A stretch of DNA of 59,763 bases, from assembly GCA_947169185.1 (NCBI GenBank), contig CAMVOS010000013.1, positions 1 to 59,763 of the forward strand. Direction: 5' to 3'. The position numbers and the translations under genes are program-made. The notes beneath the pieces are model-generated. The model saw only the letters and a list, made by a program, of their open reading frames with translations. It was not told where the DNA came from and searched no databases. Position 1 is the first letter of the stretch. Each line of letters starts with the position of its first letter. Shown here in pieces: positions 42,686 to 51,603 of this stretch. Source of the stretch: an uncultured Prevotella sp. Lineage in GTDB: Bacteria; Bacteroidota; Bacteroidia; Bacteroidales; Bacteroidaceae.

Positions 42686-44773
42686 TTAGCTGGCAGCATA
42701 GCTGATGCACATCAGTGTAAGGTCGTCGTTGGGTTCGGCCCCTGCGCGATGCTGCTCCACAGCTTCTTTGAGATGGTCGATGACCTGAGTGGATGATAGC
42801 TTGGAAGTGTCAGCCATCAGCTCAAGGAGTCGACTATCGCCGAGGAGTTCATGCTGTGGGTTCTCAGCCTCGTTCAGACCATCTGTGTAGATGAGTAGCT
42901 GGTAACCACGGATGTCGGAGATGGACTCACCACAGAAAGAAATGCCATCCACGATACCAAGTGGCTGATTGGGGTACTTCGTCTGTATGAAAGCATCGTT
43001 AAGAATTGGCGGATTGTGTCCACAATTACAAAAGTCGAGGCTTCCGGTGTCTAAGTGGAGCAGACAAATAAACATGGTCACGAACATATTGTTGTCGTTA
43101 CCTTCAGACAGTTCGTTGTTCATACGGACGGCAATGTCGGATGGCCCCATCCCATCCATCGCAAATGTACGGAATAATCGGGCCGTCTGCGCCATAAAGA
43201 GCGAGGCTGGTACACCTTTGCCTGACACATCACCCACACAGAAGTAGAGATTCTCGCCCTGCATAACATAGCCATAGAGGTCGCCACCCACTTCTTTGGC
43301 AGGAGTCATTGAGGCATACATGTCCAGTCCGTCGCGTTTGGGAAAGGCACCTGGCACCATTGACATCTGAATGTTACGGGCAATGCGAAGCTCCGATTCT
43401 ATGCGCTCCTTGACTGCGGTGGTTTCTTCCAATTGGTCGTAAGCCTGCTGCAGTTGTGCATGGGCAATGCCAAGGCGCTTCTCACTCTTGCGGCGGTGCA
43501 GCGTATAAATGACGAAGAAAATGGTGAGCAGTACCAAGGCCGCAAGAGTTCCCATCCAACGCTGTTTCGATAGTTCCGCCTGCTGATGCGCTATTTGCAT
43601 CTCCTTGCCCTGCGTATCATAAATGGTAGCCATCTCTGCCATCTGACTACGTTTTTGCCAAATATAGGCAGAGTCAAAGGCCTCAGCAATCTGATGGGCC
43701 ACAAACAGGGCGCTGTCCTTACGTCCCGCATTGTAGTTAGCACGGAACTTAGGAAAATAATAGGCGTAGATTTCCTCCATGTAAGGCTTGTTGACAAGCC
43801 AGTCGAGTGCCACGTAATTGTCGGCAGCATCTGCCCAACGCTCAGCAGGCATGAGATAGTCATTAGACTGAATAAGGCCAACTACCGAATAAGCACACGG
43901 ATACCTACGGAACTCGGCATACTCGGCAGCGGCAGAATCCTTCTGCCCCAGACTCCACACTTTGATAGCACGGTCCAAGTGGGTGTAGCCATCATAAATA
44001 GCCCAGACAGGTGCTTCGGGATGACGTCGTTTGAAGAGGTTGCCAATAGAGTCGTTGAAAGCCATCCACTCCCTGACGGACTCCCAGTCCTTCACCCTGA
44101 CATAGGCATCCTTGATGCGGGCGTAAGAATTGATAAACAATTGATGGATACCTGGCGTCGAATCGTGGGCGAGTACCTCCCAACAGTATGCTCGGGCTTT
44201 GTTGCAGACTTCACGGGCTTTGTCAGGTTGCTCCAGCTTCACATAGCAGCACCCCATCAGCGAGTAGAGGTTAATCTTTTGGTCGTAAAGGCCATTACCC
44301 AATGAGTCCATTGAGGCTAGCAGAGGCACAGCTACGCGCAAAAAGCCATCGTAGTTATGGCGCATATATAGATAATATGCTAGTCGATTGCCTGCAAAGT
44401 TGTAGTACCACCGCTGTCGGTTCTGAGGATCTTCGTGGCTAAAGGCACGACTATACATCTCCTCAGCCTTGGGGTCGTAGTCGCCAGACAGGAAAAAAGT
44501 TTCGTGAGTGATGGCGCGGAAGACATCCGCCCCCTGTGCACTCAGGTCGCCACACTCCTCAAGACTATCGATGATGAAGTTGGCGCGCTCTGGATTACGG
44601 GAGCCCAAGCCATTAATATAGACTAAGGAGTCTGCCGAACTTAAGCTTGGGCCCGACAAATCCGTCACCTCTGCCTGCTGTTTCTCCTCGCAGGCAGAAA
44701 AGAACATGGTCACAACAGCCAAGGCCATTGCTACCAGTGCCAGCTGTCTGTTTGTATTGTGAATACTTGTCAT
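42686..44773 (-). CDS. TPR-type sensor with SpoIIE/PP2C phosphatase domain
   Basis: 695 residues. N-terminal hydrophobic segment with a lipobox-like FFSACEE, about 370 residues of helical TPR-like repeats ([16 protein letters not shown]), a membrane segment at about 405-425, a linker, then PP2C (SpoIIE/RsbU) from about 450: [34 protein letters not shown] and the final ND-D-L motif hold the metal-binding acids. Such proteins dephosphorylate STAS antagonists in partner-switching systems. The ATG overlaps the cysS stop (ATGA), so translation is coupled. Likely signals from outside to an anti-anti-sigma partner, possibly 48548-48865. Confidence 0.9.
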   Translation of the reverse strand: MTSIHNTNRQLALVAMALAVVTMFFSACEEKQQAEVTDLSGPSLSSADSLVYINGLGSRNPERANFIIDSLEECGDLSAQGADVFRAITHETFFLSGDYDPKAEEMYSRAFSHEDPQNRQRWYYNFAGNRLAYYLYMRHNYDGFLRVAVPLLASMDSLGNGLYDQKINLYSLMGCCYVKLEQPDKAREVCNKARAYCWEVLAHDSTPGIHQLFINSYARIKDAYVRVKDWESVREWMAFNDSIGNLFKRRHPEAPVWAIYDGYTHLDRAIKVWSLGQKDSAAAEYAEFRRYPCAYSVVGLIQSNDYLMPAERWADAADNYVALDWLVNKPYMEEIYAYYFPKFRANYNAGRKDSALFVAHQIAEAFDSAYIWQKRSQMAEMATIYDTQGKEMQIAHQQAELSKQRWMGTLAALVLLTIFFVIYTLHRRKSEKRLGIAHAQLQQAYDQLEETTAVKERIESELRIARNIQMSMVPGAFPKRDGLDMYASMTPAKEVGGDLYGYVMQGENLYFCVGDVSGKGVPASLFMAQTARLFRTFAMDGMGPSDIAVRMNNELSEGNDNNMFVTMFICLLHLDTGSLDFCNCGHNPPILNDAFIQTKYPNQPLGIVDGISFCGESISDIRGYQLLIYTDGLNEAENPQHELLGDSRLLELMADTSKLSSTQVIDHLKEAVEQHRAGAEPNDDLTLMCISYAAS

Positions 44774-46263
44774 TTATTCAATTTCCAAGTGACACCGTCC
44801 TTGGTGTCCTTGACCTCGAAGCCTGCAGCAGCCAGTTCGTCGCGAATCTTGTCGCTGGTGGCCCAGTCTTTATCAGCCTTAGCCTTGGCACGCAGTTCTA
44901 GCACCATATCCATCACTTTACCGAAAGCTTCCTCGCGGGCATCGTTAGAGCCCGACTTCTCTGCCTTCAAGCCTAGGATATCGAAAGCGAAGAGTTGCAT
45001 CACCTCTTTCAACTCTGCAAGACAGTCTGCGCAGATTGTGCCTTTATGGTCAACAAGTTTATTGATGGTGGTGCAAGCCTCAAACAGATGACTGATAACC
45101 TGCGGTGTAGCCAAATCGTCGTTCATGGCGTCGTAGCACTTCTGGCGGAGGCCCTTGACTACGCGCTCAGTCTCCGCGTCGCATTGCGGGGAAACTGCAA
45201 TACGCTCTAAGTCGTTGATGGCATTCATCAGTTTCTCATAGCCCTTCTCGGCAGCTTGCAGGGCCTCGTTCGAGAAGTCTACCGTGCCACGATAGTGGGC
45301 ACTGAGCACGAAGAAACGGATGGTCATCGGTGAGTAGGCCTTCTCAAGCAATGGATGATTACCCGTAAAGAATTGCTCCAGCGTGATGAAGTTGTTGTAC
45401 GACTTACCCATCTTCTGGCCATTGATGGTCAACATGTTGTTGTGCATCCAATATTTTACGGCAGGATGACCCATCGAAGCCTGAGCCTGTGCTATCTCAC
45501 ACTCATGGTGTGGGAAGATGAGGTCCATACCACCACCGTGGATATCGAACTCCTCGCCCAGATACTTACGTCCCATGGCCGTGCACTCGCAGTGCCAGCC
45601 AGGGAAGCCGTCGCTCCAAGGTGAGGGCCAGCGCATGATGTGTTCGGGCTGAGCCTTCTTCCATAGGGCGAAGTCGGCCTGGTTACGCTTCTCGCCTACT
45701 CCATCAAGATTCTCGCGCGAGGCATCCTTGATATTCTCCAGCGAACGACCAGACAGGATACCGTACTTATACTGCTTGTTATAGGCTTCGATGTCGAAAT
45801 AGATAGAACCATTGCTCTCGTAGGCAAAGCCGTTGTCCAGAATCTGCTGCACTAACTGCTGCTGCTCGATGATGTGTCCGGTAGCGTGGGGTTCGATAGA
45901 AGGGCGCAACACGTTCAGCGCATCCATATACTGATGATAGCGGTTGGTATAGTACTGCGCAATCTCCATAGGCTCCAACTGCTCCAGACGTGCCTTCTTG
46001 GCAATCTTGTCCTCACCCTCATCGGCATCATGCTCCAAATGGCCTACATCGGTAATATTACGCACATATCTTACTTTATAGCCCAGATGTTTCAGATAGC
46101 GGAACACCAGGTCAAAGGTGATGGCAGGACGGGCATGACCCAGATGGGGGTCACCATAGACGGTAGGACCACACACATACATACCCACATTGGGGGCGTG
46201 CAACGGCTCGAAACGCTCCTTCTGGCGCGTCAGCGTATTATATATAACCAGTTTTGATTCCAT
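44770..46263 (-). CDS. cysS: Cysteinyl-tRNA synthetase
   Basis: 497 residues from the ATG at 46263 (an upstream in-frame ATG at 46314 is above the -7 box). Class I aaRS: N-terminal [16 protein letters not shown] (HIGH-type and first Zn Cys), the Zn ligands in [10 protein letters not shown] and FPHHECE, and KMGKS in [11 protein letters not shown], a KMSKS variant. Charges tRNA-Cys. Shares an operon with the phosphatase gene downstream, with a 4-nt overlap. Confidence 0.97.
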   Translation of the reverse strand: MESKLVIYNTLTRQKERFEPLHAPNVGMYVCGPTVYGDPHLGHARPAITFDLVFRYLKHLGYKVRYVRNITDVGHLEHDADEGEDKIAKKARLEQLEPMEIAQYYTNRYHQYMDALNVLRPSIEPHATGHIIEQQQLVQQILDNGFAYESNGSIYFDIEAYNKQYKYGILSGRSLENIKDASRENLDGVGEKRNQADFALWKKAQPEHIMRWPSPWSDGFPGWHCECTAMGRKYLGEEFDIHGGGMDLIFPHHECEIAQAQASMGHPAVKYWMHNNMLTINGQKMGKSYNNFITLEQFFTGNHPLLEKAYSPMTIRFFVLSAHYRGTVDFSNEALQAAEKGYEKLMNAINDLERIAVSPQCDAETERVVKGLRQKCYDAMNDDLATPQVISHLFEACTTINKLVDHKGTICADCLAELKEVMQLFAFDILGLKAEKSGSNDAREEAFGKVMDMVLELRAKAKADKDWATSDKIRDELAAAGFEVKDTKDGVTWKLNK

Positions 46264-46284
46264 ATTCTTTGCGTTTAGAAGTTG

Positions 46285-46315
46285 CAAAGGTAGTGCAAAT
46301 TGAGTAAAATGCAAA
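46285..46315 (-). promoter_or_regulatory. Promoter of cysS
   Basis: Minus strand: -33 TTTG (46315-46312), 19-nt gap, -7 TACCTTTG (46292-46285). Confidence 0.7.
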
Positions 46316-46329
46316 ATAAAACGCGATTT

Positions 46330-46364
46330 TTTTCATTTTTCAGTTTTCACTTTTCACTTTTATT
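46330..46364 (+). repeat. 7-nt TTTTCAC word array
   Basis: TTTTCAT, TTTTCAG, TTTTCAC, TTTTCAC, TTTTATT: five units, exact period 7, ending directly before the -7 box at 46367. It occupies the -33 region. Confidence 0.9.
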
Positions 46365-46366
46365 CG

Positions 46367-46374
46367 TATCTTTG
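46367..46374 (+). promoter_or_regulatory. -7 box of the SpoIIE-kinase gene
   Basis: TATCTTTG preceded by ATTCG, followed by C; the ATG starts 9 nt after the box. Confidence 0.65.
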
Positions 46375-46382
46375 CAAGCGAT

Positions 46383-48533
46383 ATGAAGAACTCGCTGTCG
46401 TCACGACTCATCTACCGTATCATGGCGGTGGTGATGGCCATGATGGCCATCATTACCGGTGTGGTGTATGTCACCGTCAGGGAGTATATGCTTGACGAGG
46501 CCAAACAGCGTTATGAGAGCGTGCTACTCGACTACCATGAGGAGTTGCGCCGCCACTTGGCGGACATTTACATTGCTGCCCAGAATAACGTACACGACAT
46601 CGAGCACGACATCGACCATCCTGAGCGGATGACCGAACACATGGTACGTATTCTCAAAAAGAATCCCACCATCGCCTGTTGCGCACTACTGTTCGAGCCT
46701 GGCTATTATCCTGATCAGGGTAAACTGTTCGTACCCTGTGCCAGACGAGACGCACACGACAGCGTGAGGGTATTGCGAATTGACAGCACTTACCGAAAAT
46801 ACTATCTGGAAGAATGGTACCTCACACCGATGACAAAAGACAGTGACGTCTGGATAGACCCCTACTTCGAGTCTCCATGGTTTGCCGGCAACGAGGAACC
46901 ACGCCTGCTGACCACTTATACCATTCCCATCCACAACCATGAAGGACGCCCCGTTGCACTGCTTGGTGCCGACATCGCGCTGGAGTGGCTGAGAAATGAG
47001 ATGATGGAAGATGTCGAGAAGGTGAACAAGAAATTCGAGTATCAGCTGAGCCACAAGTCGTACAGCTTCGTCCTCGACCGCAACGGCCGCTATATTGTCC
47101 ATCCTGACAAGAACCGCATGCTGAAGGACTCCTTGGGCATTGCTTCTACGCTGACAGGTGAAAGAGGGGCTACCAAAGCCGTCATCGACGGTGTGGAGTC
47201 ATGGCTATACTACCGTAGCGTCAAGAATATGGAGTGGATCATCGTCATCGCCGTGCCTAAAGAGGTGATACTATCAAACGGGCGCATGCTAAACGTCATC
47301 ATCCTGACGGTGATGGCTGTCGGACTGATGATTATCTACCTGTTCTGCCGTCACCAAATCAAGGAGATTGCCGACCCCTTTGCCGCACAGCATGCGGCAG
47401 TGGAGCGTGAGCTGAACATTGCACACAACATCCAAATGTCGATGCTACCCTCACCCCTCACCTCTCACCGCTCACCAATCAAGCTCTATGCCACCCTGAC
47501 ACCTGCCAAAGACGTCGGTGGCGACCTATACGACTACATCGTTCGCGACAACCGCCTCTACTTCTGTATTGGCGACGTGTCTGGTAAGGGTGTGCCTGCT
47601 GCCCTGCTCATGGCGGTGGTGCAAACCATGTTCCATAATGAGACGCAGCATGCCACACGGGCCTCTGACATCATGATGGCACTGAATGCCCTTGTCTGTG
47701 CCGAACAGAACACGACGGGCTTCTTCGTCACCATGTTTGTGGGTATCCTCGACCTTACTACGGGCCATCTGGACTATTGCAATGCAGGACACGAGGTACC
47801 GGAAGTGACAAGTAAAAACGGTACAGAGAAAAGTGAAAAGCTACCCGCCGTACCAAATCTGCCTGTTGGCGTACTGCATGATTGGATATTCGAAGGCCAG
47901 GAGGCTCAACTCTGTAGGGGCGACATGCTGTTCCTTTATACTGACGGACTCAGTGAGGCTGAAAATCCTGACAAGCAACTGTTTGGACGCAAGAGGGTGG
48001 AAGACTTGGTACAGCAATATAGTAACAGCACGCCACAGCTACTGATTGACAACATGATGCAGGCTGTCCGCCAACATGCCGATACTGCTGAGCAGAACGA
48101 CGACATCACGATGCTGGCACTCAGGTTCGAAACGGAAGACGAACGATTAGAGGTTCCTGCCCAGATGGACGAGATGGACCACATCACGGACTTCGTCATT
48201 GGCGCAGCAAGACAGGCCGGCATGAGCGAGCGCGAGACAAAGCGCCTTCGACTGGCTGTCGAAGAGGTTGCTGCCAACATCGTCAACTACAGCGGTGCCT
48301 CGAGCATCGCCATCACCACAGTTAGCGACGACGGACTGTTGGTGTTGACCATCCAGGATGACGGACGACCCTTCGACCCCACGACTGCCGAGACTGCCGA
48401 CCTCAGCATTCCTGCCGATGAGCGTCCGCCTGGCGGCATAGGCCTCGTCCTGCTGCGTCAGATGACCAACAGTCAGGAATATCAGCGTCAAGGGAGTCAC
48501 AACATCCTGACCATTCGGAAGAACATTGAATAA
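46383..48533 (+). CDS. Cache-sensor SpoIIE phosphatase fused to RsbW-like kinase
   Basis: 716 residues, a complete switch in one protein. Membrane segment about 10-30, extracytoplasmic Cache-like sensor to about 300, second membrane segment 304-322, PP2C phosphatase about 345-580 ([43 protein letters not shown]) and a GHKL-ATPase RsbW-like domain from about 590 (N-box EEVAANIVNY, DDGRPFDP, PPGGIGLVLL). Phosphatase plus kinase in one chain, with a STAS gene right behind (14 nt), parallels the HsbR-HsbA type. A heptamer array encodes SPLTSHRSP in the linker before the PP2C domain. Confidence 0.92.
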   Translation: MKNSLSSRLIYRIMAVVMAMMAIITGVVYVTVREYMLDEAKQRYESVLLDYHEELRRHLADIYIAAQNNVHDIEHDIDHPERMTEHMVRILKKNPTIACCALLFEPGYYPDQGKLFVPCARRDAHDSVRVLRIDSTYRKYYLEEWYLTPMTKDSDVWIDPYFESPWFAGNEEPRLLTTYTIPIHNHEGRPVALLGADIALEWLRNEMMEDVEKVNKKFEYQLSHKSYSFVLDRNGRYIVHPDKNRMLKDSLGIASTLTGERGATKAVIDGVESWLYYRSVKNMEWIIVIAVPKEVILSNGRMLNVIILTVMAVGLMIIYLFCRHQIKEIADPFAAQHAAVERELNIAHNIQMSMLPSPLTSHRSPIKLYATLTPAKDVGGDLYDYIVRDNRLYFCIGDVSGKGVPAALLMAVVQTMFHNETQHATRASDIMMALNALVCAEQNTTGFFVTMFVGILDLTTGHLDYCNAGHEVPEVTSKNGTEKSEKLPAVPNLPVGVLHDWIFEGQEAQLCRGDMLFLYTDGLSEAENPDKQLFGRKRVEDLVQQYSNSTPQLLIDNMMQAVRQHADTAEQNDDITMLALRFETEDERLEVPAQMDEMDHITDFVIGAARQAGMSERETKRLRLAVEEVAANIVNYSGASSIAITTVSDDGLLVLTIQDDGRPFDPTTAETADLSIPADERPPGGIGLVLLRQMTNSQEYQRQGSHNILTIRKNIE
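47448..47475 (+). repeat. CTCACC heptamer array inside the SpoIIE-kinase gene
   Basis: CCCTCAC, CCCTCAC, CTCTCAC, CGCTCAC with exact period 7, in frame with the protein (P-S-P-L-T-S-H-R-S). The same word family lies in the LamG protein at 55636-55670. Confidence 0.92.
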
Positions 48534-48547
48534 GGAATAATATAATA

Positions 48548-48865
48548 ATGTATAAAGCTATGAACATTACAATTAAGGAAGAAAACCAGCAGATGGTAGC
48601 CGTACTGGATGGCGACCTGAACAACATGGCGAGTACACAAGCTGAGCGTGACCTGGCGCCACTATTGCAGCACAACGACTGCGACATCGTGTTAGACTGC
48701 ACAAAGCTGAACTACATCTCGAGTAGCGGACTGCGCATCTTGCTCAACATCTTCAAGCATACCCGTAGCAACGGCCACCAGTGCATACTGCGCCATCTGG
48801 CCGATGACGTCAAAGAGGTATTCCAGCTGGCAGGATTCCTGCAGCTGTTTAAGTTGGAACAATAG
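48548..48865 (+). CDS. STAS-domain anti-sigma-factor antagonist
   Basis: 105 residues (or 101 from the ATG at 48560). STAS fold: VVLDGDL-type strand, DIVLDCTKLNYISSSGLRIL with the phosphorylatable Ser (of the three in ISSSG, position about 59), LNIFKHTRSNGHQCIL, and FQLAGFLQLF helix. RsbV/SpoIIAA-like. Between the fused phosphatase-kinase and an AraC-type gene; the kinase would phosphorylate this Ser and the PP2C domain would remove it. Confidence 0.9.
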   Translation: MYKAMNITIKEENQQMVAVLDGDLNNMASTQAERDLAPLLQHNDCDIVLDCTKLNYISSSGLRILLNIFKHTRSNGHQCILRHLADDVKEVFQLAGFLQLFKLEQ

Positions 48866-48877
48866 TAACGGGAAGTT

Positions 48878-49438
48878 ATGGCAAAAGACACTACTGCGCA
48901 ACTGCAACAGGAGATTGCAGTCCTCCGTCAAGAAGTAGAGATGCTGAAGGACGAGCTGGTACGACTGGTGAGCCGTAACCTCGACCTGTCGGAACAACTG
49001 GAGTACGACGTACGATTGCGACAGCGTACCGAGGTGGCTCGCGAAATCATGAAAGGTCACGTGGAGCGTCAGCGTAATGCCGACCTGAAGGACGACGGAC
49101 AGCTCATGGCACTGATTGAACTGAAGCTGGAGAAGGACCATCCGCACCTGAAACCCGACTTCGACACCAAGGCGCTGGCCGAGCTGCTGGACGTCAGCCA
49201 GGAACGCTTGTTCCGCCTGTTCCGCCATCAGACCATACATCGCAGTCCTGATGCCTACATCGACAACCTGCGCACCTTGGAGGCCCTGCGTCTGCTGCGC
49301 GAACAGCCCAACTACACCATTGCGGTAGTGGCCGAGGAGGCTGGCTTCTCGAACGTTCGCACCCTGCAGCGTCGCATTCAGGAGGTCATCGGCATGAGTC
49401 CCGTTGACTACCGTCTGCTACTGACCAGCGACCAATAA
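48878..49438 (+). CDS. AraC-type DNA-binding protein with N-terminal coiled coil
   Basis: 186 residues. N-terminal about 60 residues form a coiled coil (LRQEVEMLKDELVRLVSRNLDL), then an AraC/XylS-type double helix-turn-helix from about 100: LAELLDVSQERLFRLFRH and VVAEEAGFSNVRTLQRRIQ. It has no ligand-binding arm typical of AraC, so input may come by protein contact via the coiled coil. The last gene of the partner-switching operon (13 nt behind STAS), making it a candidate output, since no sigma factor is nearby (inference). Confidence 0.85.
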   Translation: MAKDTTAQLQQEIAVLRQEVEMLKDELVRLVSRNLDLSEQLEYDVRLRQRTEVAREIMKGHVERQRNADLKDDGQLMALIELKLEKDHPHLKPDFDTKALAELLDVSQERLFRLFRHQTIHRSPDAYIDNLRTLEALRLLREQPNYTIAVVAEEAGFSNVRTLQRRIQEVIGMSPVDYRLLLTSDQ

Positions 49439-49461
49439 AAACACCCCTTTTTTCCCCTAAC

Positions 49462-49519
49462 TACGACAAATTCAGAGGGGCCTTCTCCGCTATGTCGCAG
49501 AAAACCCGCAGTTGTCGTA
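49462..49519. repeat. Spaced inverted repeat TACGACAA...TTGTCGTA
   Basis: Perfect 8-bp arms at 49462-49469 and 49512-49519 with 42 nt between. Downstream of the AraC-type gene; possible regulator-binding pair. Confidence 0.45.
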
Positions 49520-49532
49520 AGAACTCGAAACG

Positions 49533-49566
49533 AAAAGTGGCACTTTCTTTGGAAGGTGCCATTTTT
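49533..49566 (+). terminator. Terminator after the AraC-type gene
   Basis: Stem AAAAGTGGCACTTTC (49533-49547) with the imperfect complement ending in ATTTTT (49566). The right half also overlaps the next promoter's -33 area. Confidence 0.65.
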
Positions 49567-49579
49567 CGTCATAATTTTG
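49548..49579 (+). promoter_or_regulatory. Promoter of the 49625 lipoprotein gene
   Basis: -33 TTTG (49548-49551), 20-nt gap, -7 TAATTTTG (49572-49579). An inverted repeat GTGTCG/CGACAC (49582-49587, 49600-49605) follows, at the predicted transcription start. Confidence 0.7.
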
Positions 49580-49624
49580 CAGTGTCGAAAGTCAAAAAAC
49601 GACACGGCAAGAGATAAAAAACTA

Positions 49625-51379
49625 ATGTTTAACAATAAAAACTTGAAGATGATGAAAAAGAATTCAGTTTTGGTAAAGTCGATGTTCATGAACATCCTGA
49701 CCGCAGGTATTTTCAGTTTCGGTTTCGCATTCACCGCTTGCAGTGCAGACGATGACATGTCAAACGAGTACTCAGCAGACAACAGCCAGGAGATCACGGC
49801 TGGTGAGAACGATGGCATAAAGGCTCCCATCGGACTGGTCTACACCGACTTCATTACTCCTAACGACGTATTTATCCTTGATGCCGACACGACAGAGATT
49901 TCCGTCAGCAAGGCTTTGGCCGACAAGTTAGGCGTCAAGGACTTCGTAAGTCGTCCGATGGGTATCTGGCAGAGCTTGGATGAGCGCGCTTATCTGCGCC
50001 GTGCCACTGCTCAGAAGCTGGTAGGCGACAAGTACATCCTTACCGTCGTGCGCTCCGGTCTCGGTGAGGTCCTGATGGGTCAGGATTACGAGTTGAGCAC
50101 CTCTATCTTCGTCAACCCGAACGCTGGTACGACACGTGGTGCAGGCGGCAGTACTGATAAATATACCGACGCCAACAACGTGCTTCACCCCGCCGCAGTG
50201 AGCATCAATAGCATGGTGGGTGCCAACGGTCAGGTGACCCGTGGTGCTGACGGCAGAGGCTTCGGCACACTGACAGCCGAGCAGATCATGGCTGGCGAGA
50301 CTTTCGGAGATTGTTGCCAAACCCGTGGTTTCCTTTCAGACATCTACAATGCCATAGACAGGGCCGTCACCTTCATCAAAAATGTCAGAAAGAATGGTCT
50401 TACCATCAATGGTGAGGATCATGGCAAGGTGTTGAACCTGAACGGCACGATTACTCCTCCCGACATCCACGCCACGTTTGGTAAGCAGAAAGGCGACACG
50501 CTGAACATCAAGAGCAAGGTGCCCTACAACATCTCTCTCGACTATTACCTGAAGCTGAATTCCAAGGCTAAGATCAAGACCGTCTGGCAGATGTGGGATG
50601 AGCGGACCCTGAACCCCATCGATTACAAGTGCAACTACTTCGAGGGACGTCTCGACGGTGAATTCTCCATCGCTCCCCAGATGACAATCGGCGTAGGCGG
50701 AAAGGCTGAGCTGCCCGAGGACATGCAGGACCACAAAATTTGCGACCTTCAGGAGATTACCTTCACCTTCATGGCAGGCGTTGTTCCAGTAGCCATCGTC
50801 GTACAGCCCCATCTCGACCTCCATGTCAATGTCGGCGTAGGCGGAAAGATCTACACAGGTGTGAAGTACGAATATGCCAGTGAGTTCTCAGTAGGTATGA
50901 AGTACCAGAATGGTTGGAAACCCATCAGCAAATATGAGACCACCAAGAACGAATTCAGCTTCATCAAGCCCACTGGTTCATTCTCGGCAGAGGCAGAAGC
51001 AGGTGTAACCCTCGGATGCGACGTGATGATCGACGGTCTGGTAGGCCCCACACTCAGCGTAGGTCCCATGTTCAAGGCTGGTCTGGAAGGCAAGGTTGCT
51101 CCATTCGACAAGGTTCCCTTCACCTTCGAGGCAGCAGTAACGGCCGGTATCTATGGCAAGGCGGGCGCCAAGCTGAAGCTCTGGAAGATTGACCTCCTGA
51201 AGGCTGAAGCAGACTTCAACTTCGGTCCTGAGTGGGAAATCTGGAGCTACAAGTACCCCAACGGAAACAACAAGGGTGGCAGCAATAAGCTTCTGCAACT
51301 GGTAGAGGAAATGAGACAAGAGGCTTTGAAACAGTTAGATGCAAAAACTGACGCCGCCGTTAATACCATCTTCCGCTAA
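49625..51379 (+). CDS. Large lipoprotein, function unknown
   Basis: 584 residues from the ATG at 49625 (MMKKNSVL at 49649 would give the same lipobox). Lipobox FAFTACSAD. Asp/Glu-rich linker behind the Cys, as in surface-exposed Bacteroidetes lipoproteins. No catalytic motif; beta-rich, with repeated VGVGGKIYTGVKYEY- and GIYGKAGAKLKLWK-type strands in the second half. A family name was not recognised. Own promoter and terminator, so monocistronic. Confidence 0.75.
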   Translation: MFNNKNLKMMKKNSVLVKSMFMNILTAGIFSFGFAFTACSADDDMSNEYSADNSQEITAGENDGIKAPIGLVYTDFITPNDVFILDADTTEISVSKALADKLGVKDFVSRPMGIWQSLDERAYLRRATAQKLVGDKYILTVVRSGLGEVLMGQDYELSTSIFVNPNAGTTRGAGGSTDKYTDANNVLHPAAVSINSMVGANGQVTRGADGRGFGTLTAEQIMAGETFGDCCQTRGFLSDIYNAIDRAVTFIKNVRKNGLTINGEDHGKVLNLNGTITPPDIHATFGKQKGDTLNIKSKVPYNISLDYYLKLNSKAKIKTVWQMWDERTLNPIDYKCNYFEGRLDGEFSIAPQMTIGVGGKAELPEDMQDHKICDLQEITFTFMAGVVPVAIVVQPHLDLHVNVGVGGKIYTGVKYEYASEFSVGMKYQNGWKPISKYETTKNEFSFIKPTGSFSAEAEAGVTLGCDVMIDGLVGPTLSVGPMFKAGLEGKVAPFDKVPFTFEAAVTAGIYGKAGAKLKLWKIDLLKAEADFNFGPEWEIWSYKYPNGNNKGGSNKLLQLVEEMRQEALKQLDAKTDAAVNTIFR

Positions 51380-51401
51380 ACCACACAGACTCTCTCAATA
51401 G

Positions 51402-51433
51402 AAAAGGCTTCCCCCCAAGGGAAGCTTTTTTTT
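51402..51433 (+). terminator. Terminator after the 49625 lipoprotein gene
   Basis: GCTTCCC/GGGAAGC stem with flanking AAAA/TTTT and a bulged G, followed by a run of eight T. Confidence 0.85.
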
Positions 51434-51462
51434 GCCTTGAAATATTAATAAAATCTGCTTTT

Positions 51463-51569
51463 ATTTTGCATTTTGCTCACTTATTCGTACCTTTTCGCTA
51501 TCGCGAGAAGGTACTCCCGTTCGAAAATGCATAAAACATTTTGCATTTTGCTCACTTATTCGTACCTTT
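51463..51569 (+). repeat. Duplicated 32-bp promoter before the esterase gene
   Basis: Positions 51463-51494 and 51538-51569 are an identical 32-nt run, 75 bp apart. The second copy is followed by G, completing TACCTTTG (51563-51570; -33 TTTG at 51540-51543, gap 19). The first copy is followed by T, giving TACCTTTT (51488-51495). Confidence 0.92.
51487..51514 (+). repeat. 12-bp hairpin on the first promoter copy
   Basis: GTACCTTTTCGC (51487-51498), loop TATC, GCGAGAAGGTAC (51503-51514), one G.U pair. It consumes the -7 box of the first copy and is followed by TCCCGTTCG. Confidence 0.8.
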
Positions 51570-51603
51570 GCAGGCAAAACTAATGAACTAAAATAAATCG
51601 ACA

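Noticed and set aside
44690..44710. Lipobox in the TPR-SpoIIE phosphatase as proof of lipidation
   Set aside because: The Cys sits after a plausible segment, but a second membrane helix at 405-425 already anchors the protein, so lipidation cannot be claimed.
46264..46314. Upstream start for cysS
   Set aside because: The -7 box (46285-46292) lies between it and the true ATG.
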